Below, piece by piece: positions 23,330 to 36,300 of a DNA stretch of 64,000 nt (the stretch's first letter is position 1; each line of letters opens with the position of its first letter). A program made the translations under genes and the position numbers. The stretch lies in the NCBI RefSeq assembly GCF_958979055.1, contig NC_084894.1, forward strand, positions 501,001 through 565,000. Direction: 5' to 3'. The stretch is from Alnus glutinosa (Eukaryota; Streptophyta; Magnoliopsida; Fagales; Betulaceae). A model generated the notes under the pieces. The model had not been told where the DNA came from and did no database searches. It was given only the letters and a program-made list of their open reading frames with translations.

Positions 23330-24637
23330 ACAATTAAAATCAAGGAGATGGTGTTTGTGTCTTTGATGAAATTGGATACATTCATGTTGGTTGGGATGGT
23401 TGCAACATGCATGTATCATGTATGTGCAGTACATGTAATGAAAGGCTCAAAACTGTTTGACCACTATACCTACCTCATATATATGCTCAAGCTGTAATTA
23501 AGATCAATATTACTTCCATTATATATATACAGACACACACACATATATATATATATAGAAGTGAGTTTAAGAGCTTAATTAGCTTTAAGTTATATGAATT
23601 AAGTTTCCATCGATAAAGTTCACATGAGGCCGGGCTTTAGCTAGCTATATATTTCCCATAGATTTCATATATACGAAACTTTTATCCAAGTATAGTACAA
23701 GTCTAATTTTCATTTCTCTCTTCTAGCTAGTTAATTATATTCTCATTGAATCCAGTCCCTGATTTTTTTTTGCCAATATTGATGCTTCCTTTTTATAGAA
23801 TTCATTTAATTTTTAGGGTGTTAATTAAAGACATATATAGCTAGATATATAACCTACTGTACGTTGCTGACACAATGAGGCACATGATCAACCTATTGAG
23901 GACTCGAATTATCAATTCATCTGAATTCATTCTCGAAGTATATGTTAGTTGTAGGAATCAGGGTACGTATATCTATAAGGGCTAAAATTTTTTCATCTTC
24001 CAACTCATTTCACGCGCGTGCATGACTGCTCACTTGTGGTTATTGATCTTGTGTGTAAAAATAAGAAACTAGCTAGGGTATGGATGGCAATTTTGACATT
24101 TCTTTGTTCTTTAGATATATACTTTTTTGCCTTTTCATGCATGTAAGATCGATGTGTCAGAATTCAGATTATATTCGATCTTCAGATTCTTGGCGTATAT
24201 ATATATATGGATGTTATTGCATGGGGAATTATCTTTGATGTTTTGTTTAATTTGTAATGAATATAGGGAGGCCATGGGTATAATTCATGTCGCTACAAGG
24301 CAAAGAATAAGGTGAAAATGTGCATTGAAGTGAGAATATATACGTACACATGCATGATTGCTGGCATATATTTAAAGGTGACTCGGAGATATGTATATAT
24401 ATAGTTTCATGTACATGAGGTGTGGTACTTGAGGTTAATGCTTTGTTCAGTTTTGTATGACTAGAATTGGTTCAGATCGACACAGTACTTTAAAATTACT
24501 TAGAATCAAAGAAGAATGTTGAGGTTTATGGCTTCAGTACGTTAGAGCGCTTGCATGTATAAGTTATGATCTTGTACTAGAGATGGTGGTTCGTATTCTA
24601 AATGAGGTAGTGACATTGGTCTCTAGTATAAAGGCTA

Positions 24638-24819
24638 GAGTAATACTACACATCACCCTCTTGTCCTCCTTTTGTCAACCTAAAATTGATGTGGCTCTTA
24701 AAATCACCATTGAATTTTTGATATATCACTCTTGGATTTTGATCGAATGGTGATTTTAAGAGCCACATCAATTTTGGGGTGACAAAAGGAGGACAAAGGG
24801 ATGATGTGTAGCATTACTC
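24638..24819. repeat. MULE-type MITE forming a near-perfect hairpin
   Basis: The 182-bp element has arms of about 75 bp beginning GAGTAATACTACACATCA and ending TGATGTGTAGCATTACTC. The 9-bp repeat TAAAGGCTA flanks it at 24629-24637 and 24820-24828. A transcript would fold into a long double-stranded stem. Confidence 0.9.
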
Positions 24820-25354
24820 TAAAGGCTATATAGGTGGAGTGAGTTGAGCGTAAGTGAAACCACATAAATTCTCTGTGCATGTATTGTTTACTCTCGATTT
24901 TCTCTTTACTTTTCACTAAATCGCATAGGCTCAACAATCCTAACACGATTCTACTTTTCGATATATATATATATATATATATAATCTGAAAAGGCACAAC
25001 ATATATCGATCCTAGCTCTCCTTGCATGCATGAGAGGACATATATAATCCACTCAATATCCCCATTACCAAGCAATCTACACAAACTAGGGAATGGAACA
25101 AAATTATGAAGCATATATATATATCGAGCATCTCCACAAAACATGATAATTGGTTAATTTGCCAATTTATTCAAGTATTTTGAGTTTTAGATAGGCTATT
25201 TGATTATTCTATATTGCATTTTTATGTCATAGATCTGGTATTTTAATTGCATGCACCATATATATATGAAGTAAATAATTGTAATTTAGGGTTTTAATAT
25301 TGAGCCATGCATGCAAGCACACATTAAACTAAATAGTTTGAAACAGATCTACAG

Positions 25355-25519
25355 GGAGGAAACCACTCACTGTTTGCTGCAGATGACCAAGTTGTGCAGT
25401 ACTCGACTACATCCTTCATTGAAATTACTGGGAACCAAACTCCATTGGTGCATAAGTTGTACGTGGTGAACCATCTTGGTGATACAATGGTGAAACGCCT
25501 AATCAGCAGTAAATTGTAA
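25355..25519 (+). pseudogene. Exon-like fragment of an unidentified protein
   Basis: After a good acceptor (ATCTACAG) a 54-codon open frame reads GGNHSLFAADDQVVQYSTTS, then FIEITGNQTPLVHKLYVVNH and LGDTMVKRLISSKL before TAA. Its composition is protein-like and codon-like, unlike the AT-rich flanks. No upstream exons were found nearby, so it may be a terminal exon stranded by rearrangement or carried in by a transposon. I do not recognise the family. Confidence 0.35.
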
Positions 25520-27850
25520 AATGTTAAACAAATTAATTAAAGCTCATAGCATTTTAAGTATACATAGAACCCAAAAATGAATGAAGAGGGAGTAAAAATT
25601 GGAATATATACGAAGTGTTATCATATTAATTATATACAATTTTTATTAGTTTAAATGATTTGACATGCATGGTATTAGAGTAGATGTTGTGAGTTCGATA
25701 AATAAACTCAAGATTCATACAACCAATTACTAATAATTAATTAAGCTAATTAGTCTCTAGACCAAAGGGGTTTAAACTAAAATTTAAATTATTAGAATTT
25801 GCTTGAAAAATGAGCTGATTTATTTGATCTAAATAGCTAATAATTGAGCTATCTATCATCATCTAACAAGCAGCTAGCTGTAGTTTAGACGAGAGTTTGT
25901 ACGTACAATAATCTAAAGTACTAGGGTATATTATGGTACAAGTGTTCATGCAACACTCTTGGAAACAACTAGAATTTGCCTCCAATTGCCTTATCATTCA
26001 CACAATCTCTTGAAACTAGCTGTGTTTTAGTTGCAATTTCAAATAAACATGGCACATATATAAAACTATTATTGACAAGAATGAAACTGTTAGAGGGAAC
26101 GACCGAAGCATGAATGAAGAACCAAACCTAATTTTAATAGGCATCAAGCGTATTTATTGACAAAACCGAGGAGCCATGGCCCCGGACCCCCCGGCTTCGT
26201 CTCTAATTATTAACTACAATTTTGTAGCTCAGTTGCAATTCCAAATAAACATAGCATCCCTTCACATGTACCTATAATTTGTGTGTTATAAATAATTATT
26301 AAATTACTGTTAAATCACAGAAAAAAAAAAAAAGACATGCCTGAGGTTCATACATTTGGGATGGGATTGGGGCAGAAAGCGAAAACCCAAAACTCCAAAC
26401 CTCCTTGAAAGTCCAATTTAGATTGCGAGCCTATGGGTGGGCTTTTTCTGGCCCACACCCACCAACGACAGTAAGAGGAAAACTCCTCTGTCTCAATCCA
26501 CATCATCCTCGGCAAGCATGGGCCCAGTCACGGCCCTATTTCAACAACACTTCAACTAGGCCTCAACTCCAAAATTCATAATTTAATTGCAAAATCAGGC
26601 CCAACCAGTAAAATAAATTGAAAAAATCAGTAATTTTGATGAATTTTAGTTTATTGTACGTAACAATTTATATGTACCTATGTGAAAGCCTACAATTATA
26701 GGTTAAACTAGTTTAAAAAGTGAGACAAGAGTTAAAAAGAAAGGAAGATGAGTAATATTATTTTTTACACTATTTTTTTTATCGATTGACGTGTTATATT
26801 TTAGGTAATTTTTTCAAGTTAGCCATTTAAAATAAAAAAGGGATAACTTCATTTAAGGGTATTGAACTTTCATCCTTATTTAAAGAAGCTACTTGAACTC
26901 CAAAATATCTCAATTTAGGGTATCTATTTTTCAGAAAATTTCAATCTCAGTATTTCATTAGAACTTTTCGTTAAATCCTATCAAAAATTTTAAAACACCA
27001 TTTTTGACAAATTTAAAGTGTTGGTTATAATTGAACGGAATTTGCAAAAATACCCATGCCTTAATCTTTGAAAAAAAAATTATTTTATTTTTTAAACATA
27101 TAAACACTAGGGTATTTTAGAAATTTTGATAGGATTTAACGAAAAATTCTAACCAATGACTGTTAAGTGAAGTTCTTCCAACAAAAAAATAAAAGAAAAC
27201 AAACGACATTCGCCGGAGTAAAATAAGTGTGAAGAGCTTTACTTAAGCGGAAAATAAAAAAGAAAAAGACAGTGAAACAAGTTTTACTCACCCTTTTTAG
27301 AAGAATATTGAAGAAGAGAAGATTGAAAATTATTTGTTTCAATCCAGTTCCTATATTTCTTCCAGCAACCAAGCCATGGTAAAGTTTCATTCTTGATGAA
27401 CACCCACTTTCCTTACTTTTCCCTAAAAGCAAGCAATTATTTAAGGGAATTGGGAAAAAGAGAGAAACAGAATTAATTAGCCTCGCAACTTCACATCTCT
27501 CTATATATACAACTAATTTTTTTTTTTTCCCAACTAAGCCACAAAACTAACAGTCAAGAACTATTAAGCTCCCATATTTTTATTTGAATTCAACCTTTGA
27601 TTAGTTGCTCCATAGAAAAACAGTCCTTGAGACTTGACGAATCCAATTAAGTTTCTCACGAGGCTGTCTGAATAGCATGCAATTCAAGCAATTTCATAGA
27701 AAAAAAAAAGGTTGCAAAACCCACTTGACCCAAACAATTAAGGGGGTCTAGGGCTAACTTGTTAGGGTAGATGAACCTTACAAATTTTCTGTTTGAATTA
27801 TACGCAATTCAAACGACCAATTATCGGAGATCTTCATCCGAATGACTCAA

Positions 27851-27963
27851 AGTATAACCAGAAGAATTAAACCCTAAAATAAGTTAATATTTAATGACCA
27901 GTAAAGTTATAGAGTATAGCTGCAAGAATTAAGCCCTAAAATAAGTTAATATTTAATGATCAG
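27851..27963. repeat. Tandem duplication of about 55 bp
   Basis: Two adjacent copies share AGAATTAA-CCCTAAAATAAG followed by TTAATATTTAATGA-CAG, with a few substitutions. Confidence 0.8.
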
Positions 27964-28324
27964 CCATGAATGCTTACGCGCAGGCCTCTCTCATAATTTG
28001 TCTGACAACCTTACCAAAATTAAAATATATATGACAAAAAAAGTTTTTGTTGCTTTTCATCAAGGGACAAAAGTTTTTGTGGTTTTGTAATCTAACGGTT
28101 GAGAACAGTCATATATTTGACCAAACATCCTTGGACTCATATCTGACCCTCAACTCAAACTACCAGTCTTGCATAAACCATCTGATTGGTAGATGGTTGA
28201 CTTGTTGCAGACAAACTAAGTAGGTTGTGTAACAACTTGTTTGACTTTTTTGTTATTTAATTTTTTTTCCGTACATATTTTACTCAAAACCATGTTACCA
28301 AGTTCTTTCAGGGGTTCCAACAAA

Positions 28325-28327
<3 letters not shown>

Positions 28328-28359
<32 letters not shown>
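28328..28359. repeat. Poly-T run of 32 bases
   Basis: An uninterrupted T run, possibly the poly-A tail of a minus-strand retroelement, but no element body could be recognised beside it. Confidence 0.8.
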
Positions 28360-28360
<1 letters not shown>

Positions 28361-30352
28361 TAAACATCATTTTTAAGGGACACAATTTTCTTCTTAATCT
28401 ATTAAACTGTTATCTGACTTGCTTAGTTAATCATATGAAAAATGAATGTGCAAATCACATGTTTTAAAGACGAATTCCAATTTAATATATGAAGTAAGAA
28501 GAATTTTTTGTAACTCAATTTGTAATTGATGGGGTGCTCTCTTGTGATTAGCGGTGCTAATACATTAAAGTAATGTTTTTAGTGAAAATTTTGGTTAAGT
28601 GTTTTAACGATTTGGATTTAATTTTACTCTCTTGCTTTCTCATAAAAAAAAAAAAAACTTAGAATTAAATATGGATCGTTGCATATATACTATAGTTTTT
28701 TTTTACAGCACGTAAACCAAATCCTAACCGAGTCATATGGAACAGTTAAGAAAAGGCATATGGAACAATACCCAACAATACAATAGTAGAGTACAATAAT
28801 AGTATGGATATTATTTTTTTTTTGGTGCTGGATTTAATATGATTTTCTAGAATTTTGTACTCACCCAGTAGGAAAATGTTGGAAAATGCACCTAAAACTA
28901 CCCTTCCAGGTCTTCTCAGTATTCCAAAAGCTAAAACAACATGGGCTTTACAAAAAGCTAACAAAAACAAAAAGAGAGGCAGAGAATAAGTCTTCATGCA
29001 CAAATTAAGTTTCTATGTATTTTCCTACAGCAATGCATGTATGAACCTCAAACTTCTGCTACAACCAAAAACATTGGTGGGTTTGATTCCAGTCTTTGGT
29101 TAGAGGTAAGAGATTTAGAGGGGTGTTCTTGCTTCTTTCTATTTGATGCATTAACTTATCTGAAGTTTCAACACATTGAGGGAACGTTTTGCTTTTGTGT
29201 GTATAATATATATATAAGAGAAACGACATGCAGAAACACATTACAGAAACAAATTTACTCAGAGAAGAAGGCAATTTTAACACCCACAAACGTGGATAAC
29301 CAAGCAAGAAAAGAGAAAAAGAAGAAGAACTATTTTCATGCTTAAGAGTTAAGAACCATGGAAAAGAAGAGGAATAGGAAGGAAAAGCTTTGAGGGTATG
29401 ATTGAGTTACCTGCAGGAGACCTTCTTTGAGCTCTTTTCAGATAATGCAGTGCTCTATGAACTCCCAATGATCAAATGGGGTCATGGAAATCTAACCAAG
29501 TTGAGCTCAAAAGTAAACAAAGAAAAGGTATATATGAAGGGAGGAGAGACTGAATAAAGAAAGCTTCATGTATGTATGTATCAGAAGAGTAGAGAATTCT
29601 TTTTCATTAATATACCGCAGCCTGACTTATATACATGCCCCATGTTTTTCCCAGGCTGAATTGGACACGTGTAGTCCATATCTTGGCTGATCAAAATGTG
29701 TACCGCCCAATGATGAGGAGATGAAACAGGGGTTATGAGATTTTGTATGGATTGACTGGTAGATTCTGTGTTGTGTATGTGAGGGATCAGAGGCTGAGAG
29801 TGTAGGAGGCAGGGGAGGACCAACCAAACGTTCTAACCAAAAAAGGGTCAGAATTTGTTAGACAGACCAACCTTTCTCTTCCACTGTCAAAAAGTTTCCC
29901 TTGTCCAACTGCCTATCAGCTCGATGGTAGATCGATCGATCTGCTACTTTGAAAGTTCAGTGTGTTAGTAAAAAGGCTACAAAAACAATGAAAACAACTG
30001 CAAAATCCATGTGATCAGTTTGTCACAGGTAGTGACAAAGATCATATGGCTTTTGTACTCTGCATAAAATACATATATAGCTCAAGCTATTTGAAAATTT
30101 GTACACATTTTAAAAATAGAGACACAACTACTTTTTCACACAACTGAATCCTAAATTTACATATAAAATTATACGGAAAATGAAAACAAAAACAATATTA
30201 GTTCCAAACAAGCCCGTCTGGACCGCATATCCCACATAGATAGAGCAGGGGCACAATTGGCAATAGCAAAGCAAGGGAGCCCAGGTGTCCCAAAAGTCAA
30301 AGTACGTACCAATCACAGTACTTTCAAGAATATAACCTACCATTCTTATGCT

Positions 30353-30520
30353 TAGGATCTACTTGGATTCTCTCCGGTCGAGAGGGATGGGAGAGGAATC
30401 GTTTCTTTATGTATAAGGGTATTTTTATAATTTTATATTGTGTAAAATTACAAAAATACTCCTATGTATAAAGACCGGCTTTTCCCCGATTAAAAATCAA
30501 CTAGAGAGGATCCTGATGCG
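30353..30520. repeat. Hairpin element (MITE-like)
   Basis: The left arm (AGGATCTACTTGGATTCTCT, then CTTTATGTATAAGGGTATTTTTATAA) pairs imperfectly with the right arm (TTACAAAAATACTCCTATGT, then CTAGAGAGGATCCTGATGCG). No clear target duplication was seen. Confidence 0.5.
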
Positions 30521-31571
30521 CTGAGTATATAATACCCTTCAAAAATAAAAACTTGTGAGTAATTCAACAAATGCATCATTATTATTTAGTATTTTTATAA
30601 ATTGACGTGTCAGTTCGCGTGAATTTATCACATCAGTCCGATGGCCGATGTGATAATTCACATGGCATTCATGTCAGTTGTGTCACCCGCTGAGATGCAC
30701 CAACCACCCCCTAATGGTTGATCATAGGTATGTCTCCACAGAATGCTTTAGGTCTCTTTCTATAGAGACCTACGGTTGTGGGTTTTTGTATAAGTAGCCG
30801 TGTGAGTCACTTTTTTACTAGAGGAGGAGGAAGAGGAGATGAAGTGGTTGGCGTCGTCGGTGTGAGTGCAGAGGTAGCAACGGAAGAGACGGATGCATTG
30901 AGATACTGACGTGGAAGAGACAATTATAACTATGTAGTTGATTGTTGGAAAACATAATAAAATTGATTATACGTCTCGGGTGCCCTAGCAACAATCTTGA
31001 CTTGAATAATCTTAATTAATTAGTGGGCATAGCAAAATTGTCTCATAGGGTAAGAATGGTTGAATGTACATTCCGGGCCCAAGTTTTTGATAAGACAGAT
31101 GCTAATTTTCTATGATATGATGGGAAGCTACCCCCAAAAGTCCCAACAACTGCAGGCCAACCTAAATAAAACCAGAAATTTTGTTACAACATGATTTACT
31201 GAAACTCAAAAAGTCTGTATTTACTTGGCCCTAATTTCAATTCATCTTTTATTAATTTTTTTTAAAAAAACCTGAAAATAGCTATAATTTTAGTTCAGGA
31301 AGCAAACATTATTGGCTTGGGTGTTGGAGGGTTCTTGACTTCTTGTCATGGGGTTGAAGAAAGTAGTCAGATGATGTCTACTTGTAATGACTTTCTTCCC
31401 ATTCCATTATCGTGGGATATATATATATATATGTTCATTTAATTTTCATTTCAAATATAATACTTATAACGTATGATCCAAATAAAACTTGTTAATTATT
31501 GCTGAAAAACTTGTAATGAGCATGCAATAATTTGCAGAAGATTATGTTACTTGTTCGTGTGACTAAAAGTA

Positions 31572-31761
31572 GAATAATGTTTGCTGCATAATAAATATAC
31601 ACACTTTGTACAACAAAGCTGACGTAAAAATTTGTTGTGCAACAAACATTAATTTACAATAAAAGCCATTACTTTACAATAAAATGAAAAAATAAAAATA
31701 AAAATTCACGTTAGCTTTGTTGTATGAACTGTGTACATTTGTTGTGTAGCAAACATTACTC
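31572..31761. repeat. MULE-type MITE (GAATAATG/CATTACTC ends)
   Basis: The 190-bp element has arms sharing AATGTTTGCTGCATAA-AAAT and TACAACAAAGCT-ACGT. Flanks CTAAAAGTA (31563-31571) and TTAAAAGTA (31762-31770) match in 8 of 9 bases. Confidence 0.75.
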
Positions 31762-33077
31762 TTAAAAGTATGATTGACGTACTGTGGATAATGAAAGAGA
31801 AATCATATGAAAAAAAAGAAAAGTAATAAGAGATTTATAAGATAGTAATGCGTAATTGAAAGTATAATAAACATTTGAGGAACCCTAAAACCTTCGTGAT
31901 AGGGTATTTTAAGAATCCTAGGCCTCCATGTAAACAACAATAATAATTTGGCAATAATACGTTTCCTTCTTCTTCTTCTTTTCTGTTTTTTTTTTTTTTT
32001 TTTTAAAAGAAAATTCAAGTTCAATGTTTTTAAATAGATTACAAGAATATGTAATAGAATATGATTCTTACAAAATGATAATACCATAAATTAGCCTAGG
32101 GTTCAAACCTTGGGCCTAATTAGTAAAATGACCACCCCACGAATAGGTCTACTCCATATAGAGGGCCCATAAAAGTCTAGGAGTATACTGCGTGACTAAA
32201 AATCTGACAATTTTTATTGGAAACCACCTCAAAATAAGTCGGACATAAGAAAGGTGAAACTCATGAAAAGATTAGGTACCCTATCTCTTTATTAAGTCTA
32301 ATAACATTTTCTCATTATTCACTCTCTATTTTAAGGATATTCTACTAATTTAAGAATTAGATGCTTTCCTTGCTACCGGTGATGATTACATTTAATAGTG
32401 ATTAATCACAAACTCAATGATAATTTTAAGAGGTACATCATTTTTGGAGAGACATGAAAGTGACATAAAATAGACTTCTAGCATTACTTGGGGTGGTTGT
32501 GCCCAATAGTTGCCGGACAAGCCTTGCCTTCACAATTGCCTTGCTTTCGGATAACAGAAACTGTCAGAAAGTACAACATTTTAGATGATTCTAGCAGTTG
32601 CATATGCTTTCCCCACATTAGGATCAACATCCATCCGTTATCTTTCACCACAATCGATTTTTTTTTTTTGGTGGGCTCCATATGCAGACGCAGATGCAAA
32701 TGTAGGCAGAGCTATCAAAGCCCAAATGGGCATTTCCTTCTATCGTGACAAGTCGTGACAAGAAATGGTTGTGTGGCCACCCCTTTCTCAAGGCAATGGA
32801 TGATTGTGCGACTACTCTCATATAACAAGAGTTAGATATTAGAAATTAAAGCTACAAAGTAAGTAAAAGGGTGGTCAGACCACCCAGCTATCCCTTTAAG
32901 GTTGCCGTCCTTTTAAGGGTGAAACAGTGGTTGGCCTTCTCGAGGGTTGGTTCAGCCATCCATTTACTTTTTTTTTTTTTTCTTTTTTTTTTTTGAAGTT
33001 TATGTGACAAAATCAGACCGTCCATGCTAGATCTTAAAAATTGCAGCCCCCTTGCAATTCCAAGTAATAAGAGAAGT

Positions 33078-33202
33078 GTATGTTGGCTACGTGTAGCAAT
33101 GCCAAACATAAACAACTTCAAGAGCCAGAGCCAGAGCCAGACGTCAGACGTGGATAAAAGTGGGAGCCATGCCACATAGGACAACTGTATGTTGGCTACG
33201 TG
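33078..33202 (+). promoter_or_regulatory. Duplicated ACGT-containing element upstream of the CLD1-like gene
   Basis: The 16-bp sequence GTATGTTGGCTACGTG occurs at 33078-33093 and again at 33187-33202, and similarity extends about 18 bases further (GCAATGCCAAACAT / CCAATACCGAACAT). Both copies contain an ACGTG core, which can bind bZIP or bHLH factors. They lie about 265 and 155 bp upstream of the start codon. Confidence 0.45.
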
Positions 33203-33343
33203 GACCAATACCGAACATGAAACCAGTGCCTGGTTCCCCTAACCTCTAACTACCGATTGAAGGACCATACATGCGAGCTCTCTCGTACACAATTCACGTA
33301 CGCTCCGAGGATTCTGTGTTTCTGTTATCAGAGATTCAGAGCT

Positions 33344-36300
33344 ATGGCAAGCACTACTTCCTCTATACTGCCCCTATCAAAGCCAGATTTTCCAGTCCTG
33401 TCCTCTCAAAGAAGCAAGAAGATTATAGCGTCATCAACCATTTTTTGCAGAACCCGTCTTCAAGAATATCCAATTCTTGGCCGATTTTCGAAGTTTCATC
33501 GAATTAGTACAAATGGGTTTGTTGTACTTTCTCGTTCCAACGATCAGGTTGAAGAGATTGGTCTTTCTAGTCAGGAAAAGGCATGGAGTAATGACCCCAA
33601 GATTGAAGTTCAAAGCCGGTAATGGGTTTCAATCTCTGTTCTTTTGAAACAAGCTTGGATTGTTAGATTCTGTTTGGTTTCCAAGAAATTAATGGAAATG
33701 AAGTTATAAAAGTATTATGTTTGTTGGGTTTAAAAAAAATCAATTTATCAACTTGTTTTTATGAATTGGACATTTGCATATGTGTATTGTGTTCAACTAT
33801 AGAAAATTAAGTTCAAATGTTGTTGAGTATACACGTGGGAGTATGTTAAATCACCACTTATCCCCAAAGCTTAAGCTAATAGGAGGATGTAAATTTAATC
33901 ACTTAATCAATACTTTAACAATCCCTCTAATGTGTGGGCTCAAACTTCATTTTAATAGGTGAGACCAGACATGTAGAATATTTAATTGAAATGAGAGGTA
34001 AATGACGGAGTTAAAGTTCGAATTTAGAACCTTTAGCTCTATACCATGTTAAATCACCACTTGTTCCAAAAGCTTAAGCTTATAGGAAGAATTACTTAAT
34101 CAATATTTTAACAGAGTATAAAAAGATTCCAACATGGGATGGCACGACCTCATCCGTGTATGAGGAAGCATGTGTTTGGAAATTTGCACAGAAGCTAGGC
34201 TCATTTTAAAGTTCAAATCTCTGTTTAGATTTCTTTTTGATAAAATCGTCATAGGCTGATAATTGTGTCTTGTTGATACGACTTTTTTTCCCTCTGTATA
34301 TGTTGTTTCATTCTTGAGAAAACCATTTTTCTGTGAATGAGTCCTAGATTGGAAAGTTTCTGTTCTTCATATTGTAAACTATGTATCAATTAGGTATTTA
34401 AAGAATTTTGGCTCTGAATACCAACTTACGTAATGAGAACAAGATGCTGTTGAACAACTACATGGTTTTTTTGCATCCTATGACTGCAAAAGAATTATTA
34501 TTCTGGATTGTTTGATCTGACCTCAACATCGAGTAGTAATACAATATATCTTGGCTTCTTCATTATCAATGGGCCACAAAAATTGTCCTTTTAGTATTGG
34601 ATGTACTGAAGATGACCCAACCACTTGGTTGCCTTTAGGTTTGTGCCTCCTGCATAGAAAGAATTATGTCTGTTGATAGTCTTGTCCATTCTAGTTGGTG
34701 GAAGATTTCTCTTTGATAAAGAGTGATAATCTTGGGGCTGGAAATGAACCTAAGTTCAAAATTTAGGTGGTTCTAACAGTGAAGGGTTTTGGGTTGTTTC
34801 CTATTTCAAAATTTTGTGGTTGATCACTCTACAGTCAACATACTGACGCCTATATCAAAATAATGTGGAGATCTAGTATGCTTTGTGAGGGCCTCCTTGT
34901 GTTTACCCTTCCCCATGAAGTATTAGACTCCATAGAAATTACTGTAGAGTTTCTGTTGTCCAGTTCAAAATTTTCCATTTTCTGCTTCTTTTGGATTTAT
35001 ATTGTGCCCTTAACAGGATATATAGTTTTGTCAAAGTATAAATAAATTAAATTTTGATGATAGAAAAATAGGAAAGCCATAGCAAAAAGATGTGGTATTG
35101 GTGCAGTTTCTGTATATGTACAAATCAAAACCATGGCCGATCTTTACTCAGAGCAGAGCATAAATTTAGAAATGATGATGACTAACTTGCTTTATTAACT
35201 TGTTTGCGAAAAAGCTTTGCTCCTATTTCATGTAATTTGCTACCCACAATATGGGGGTCCTTATTCTGTATCCTTTTTGTGTTATTTTTATTTTTCTATG
35301 TGGGAGTCAATTATTATGTTTATCTTAATTTGTAGTGGAATATCTTTTTGTCTTGCAGTATGTGGAACTGGAGGGGTTATTCTATTCGCTATCAGTTTTC
35401 TGGGAACAGTGGCCCTGCATTAGTTTTAATTCATGGTTTTGGAGCAAACAGGTCTACATCAATCATATTTTGCTTCTCATTAGCAGACACCTAATTGCTA
35501 TAGGTATTAAATGCAAAAATTATTAAGTACATTCATATTTCCTATAAATTAATGTACTAATTGCATGCATGCTTTCTTTCATACTAATTAGTAAAGTTTT
35601 GATGCATGCATGCGTGCAAAGTTAAAATGAGATAGTTGTATATGGTTTTATGGTTCGCCTTTGGTGTCAACTACTCTGGTAGTGGATTATATTGTGAAGC
35701 TTGTTCAAGTTTGAACCATGGATGGGGATCAGTTAATCGTAAAACTGCATTTCTATTGATTCATCCTCATTGAAAATCTCTGTCTACTCTTGTTTCTGTC
35801 AAAACAGCACCACAGGGAAAATTTGTGTAAAAATTACGAGTGCAAACTGAACTACATTTAAGTGGTCCATAATCTTCCTTTTTTTTAACACAAAAGAAAA
35901 GATCAATCATCAAATAGGTGGCTATGAGAATCACAAAACAAAGGAGTTTTATAATTGTAGCTAAAATCATCCAGATTGATCACATACTGATGGTCCCACT
36001 TGGTATTAGGTGTCACAGACTCACACCGTGCTATGCAGTAATCAAAATTTTCATGAGATGTTCACAACTAGTTCGAAAGACCATAACAAATTAGTATAAA
36101 CTAGAGCTTTTTAAGCAGCTCTGAAACAAAGGAGCAGAATGGATAAAATGTTCAAGTTGCTACATCTAAAATGACAAGGAATTACGATTGGTGCAACAGT
36201 GTTGGTCTATCATACTTCTCCCTTGTAATTTCTTTATGTTATTTAAATATTAACTAGTGTGATTAGTATTCATTATTTAGAATTAAGAAAGTGAATTCAA

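Larger units (their letters stand above)
21768..33077. other. Gene-poor 11-kb interval
   Basis: Just after the MYB stop is its probable 3' UTR, with T-rich sequence to about 22000. Beyond that I see no intact gene. The interval is AT-rich and holds MITEs (23087, 24638, 31572), a hairpin element (30353-30520), microsatellites, a short tandem duplication (27851-27963), a 32-base T run, and one exon-like fragment at 25355-25519. Short open frames here (for example near 29037-29345 and 32484-32748) have no recognisable domain. Confidence 0.55.

Noticed and set aside
29037-29345. 102-codon plus-strand frame
   Set aside because: No motif, no splice context, ends in a Lys-rich A run; probably chance in AT-rich DNA.
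32484-32748. Overlapping frames on both strands near 32.5-32.7 kb
   Set aside because: No convincing family features; the region also shows dispersed-repeat words.
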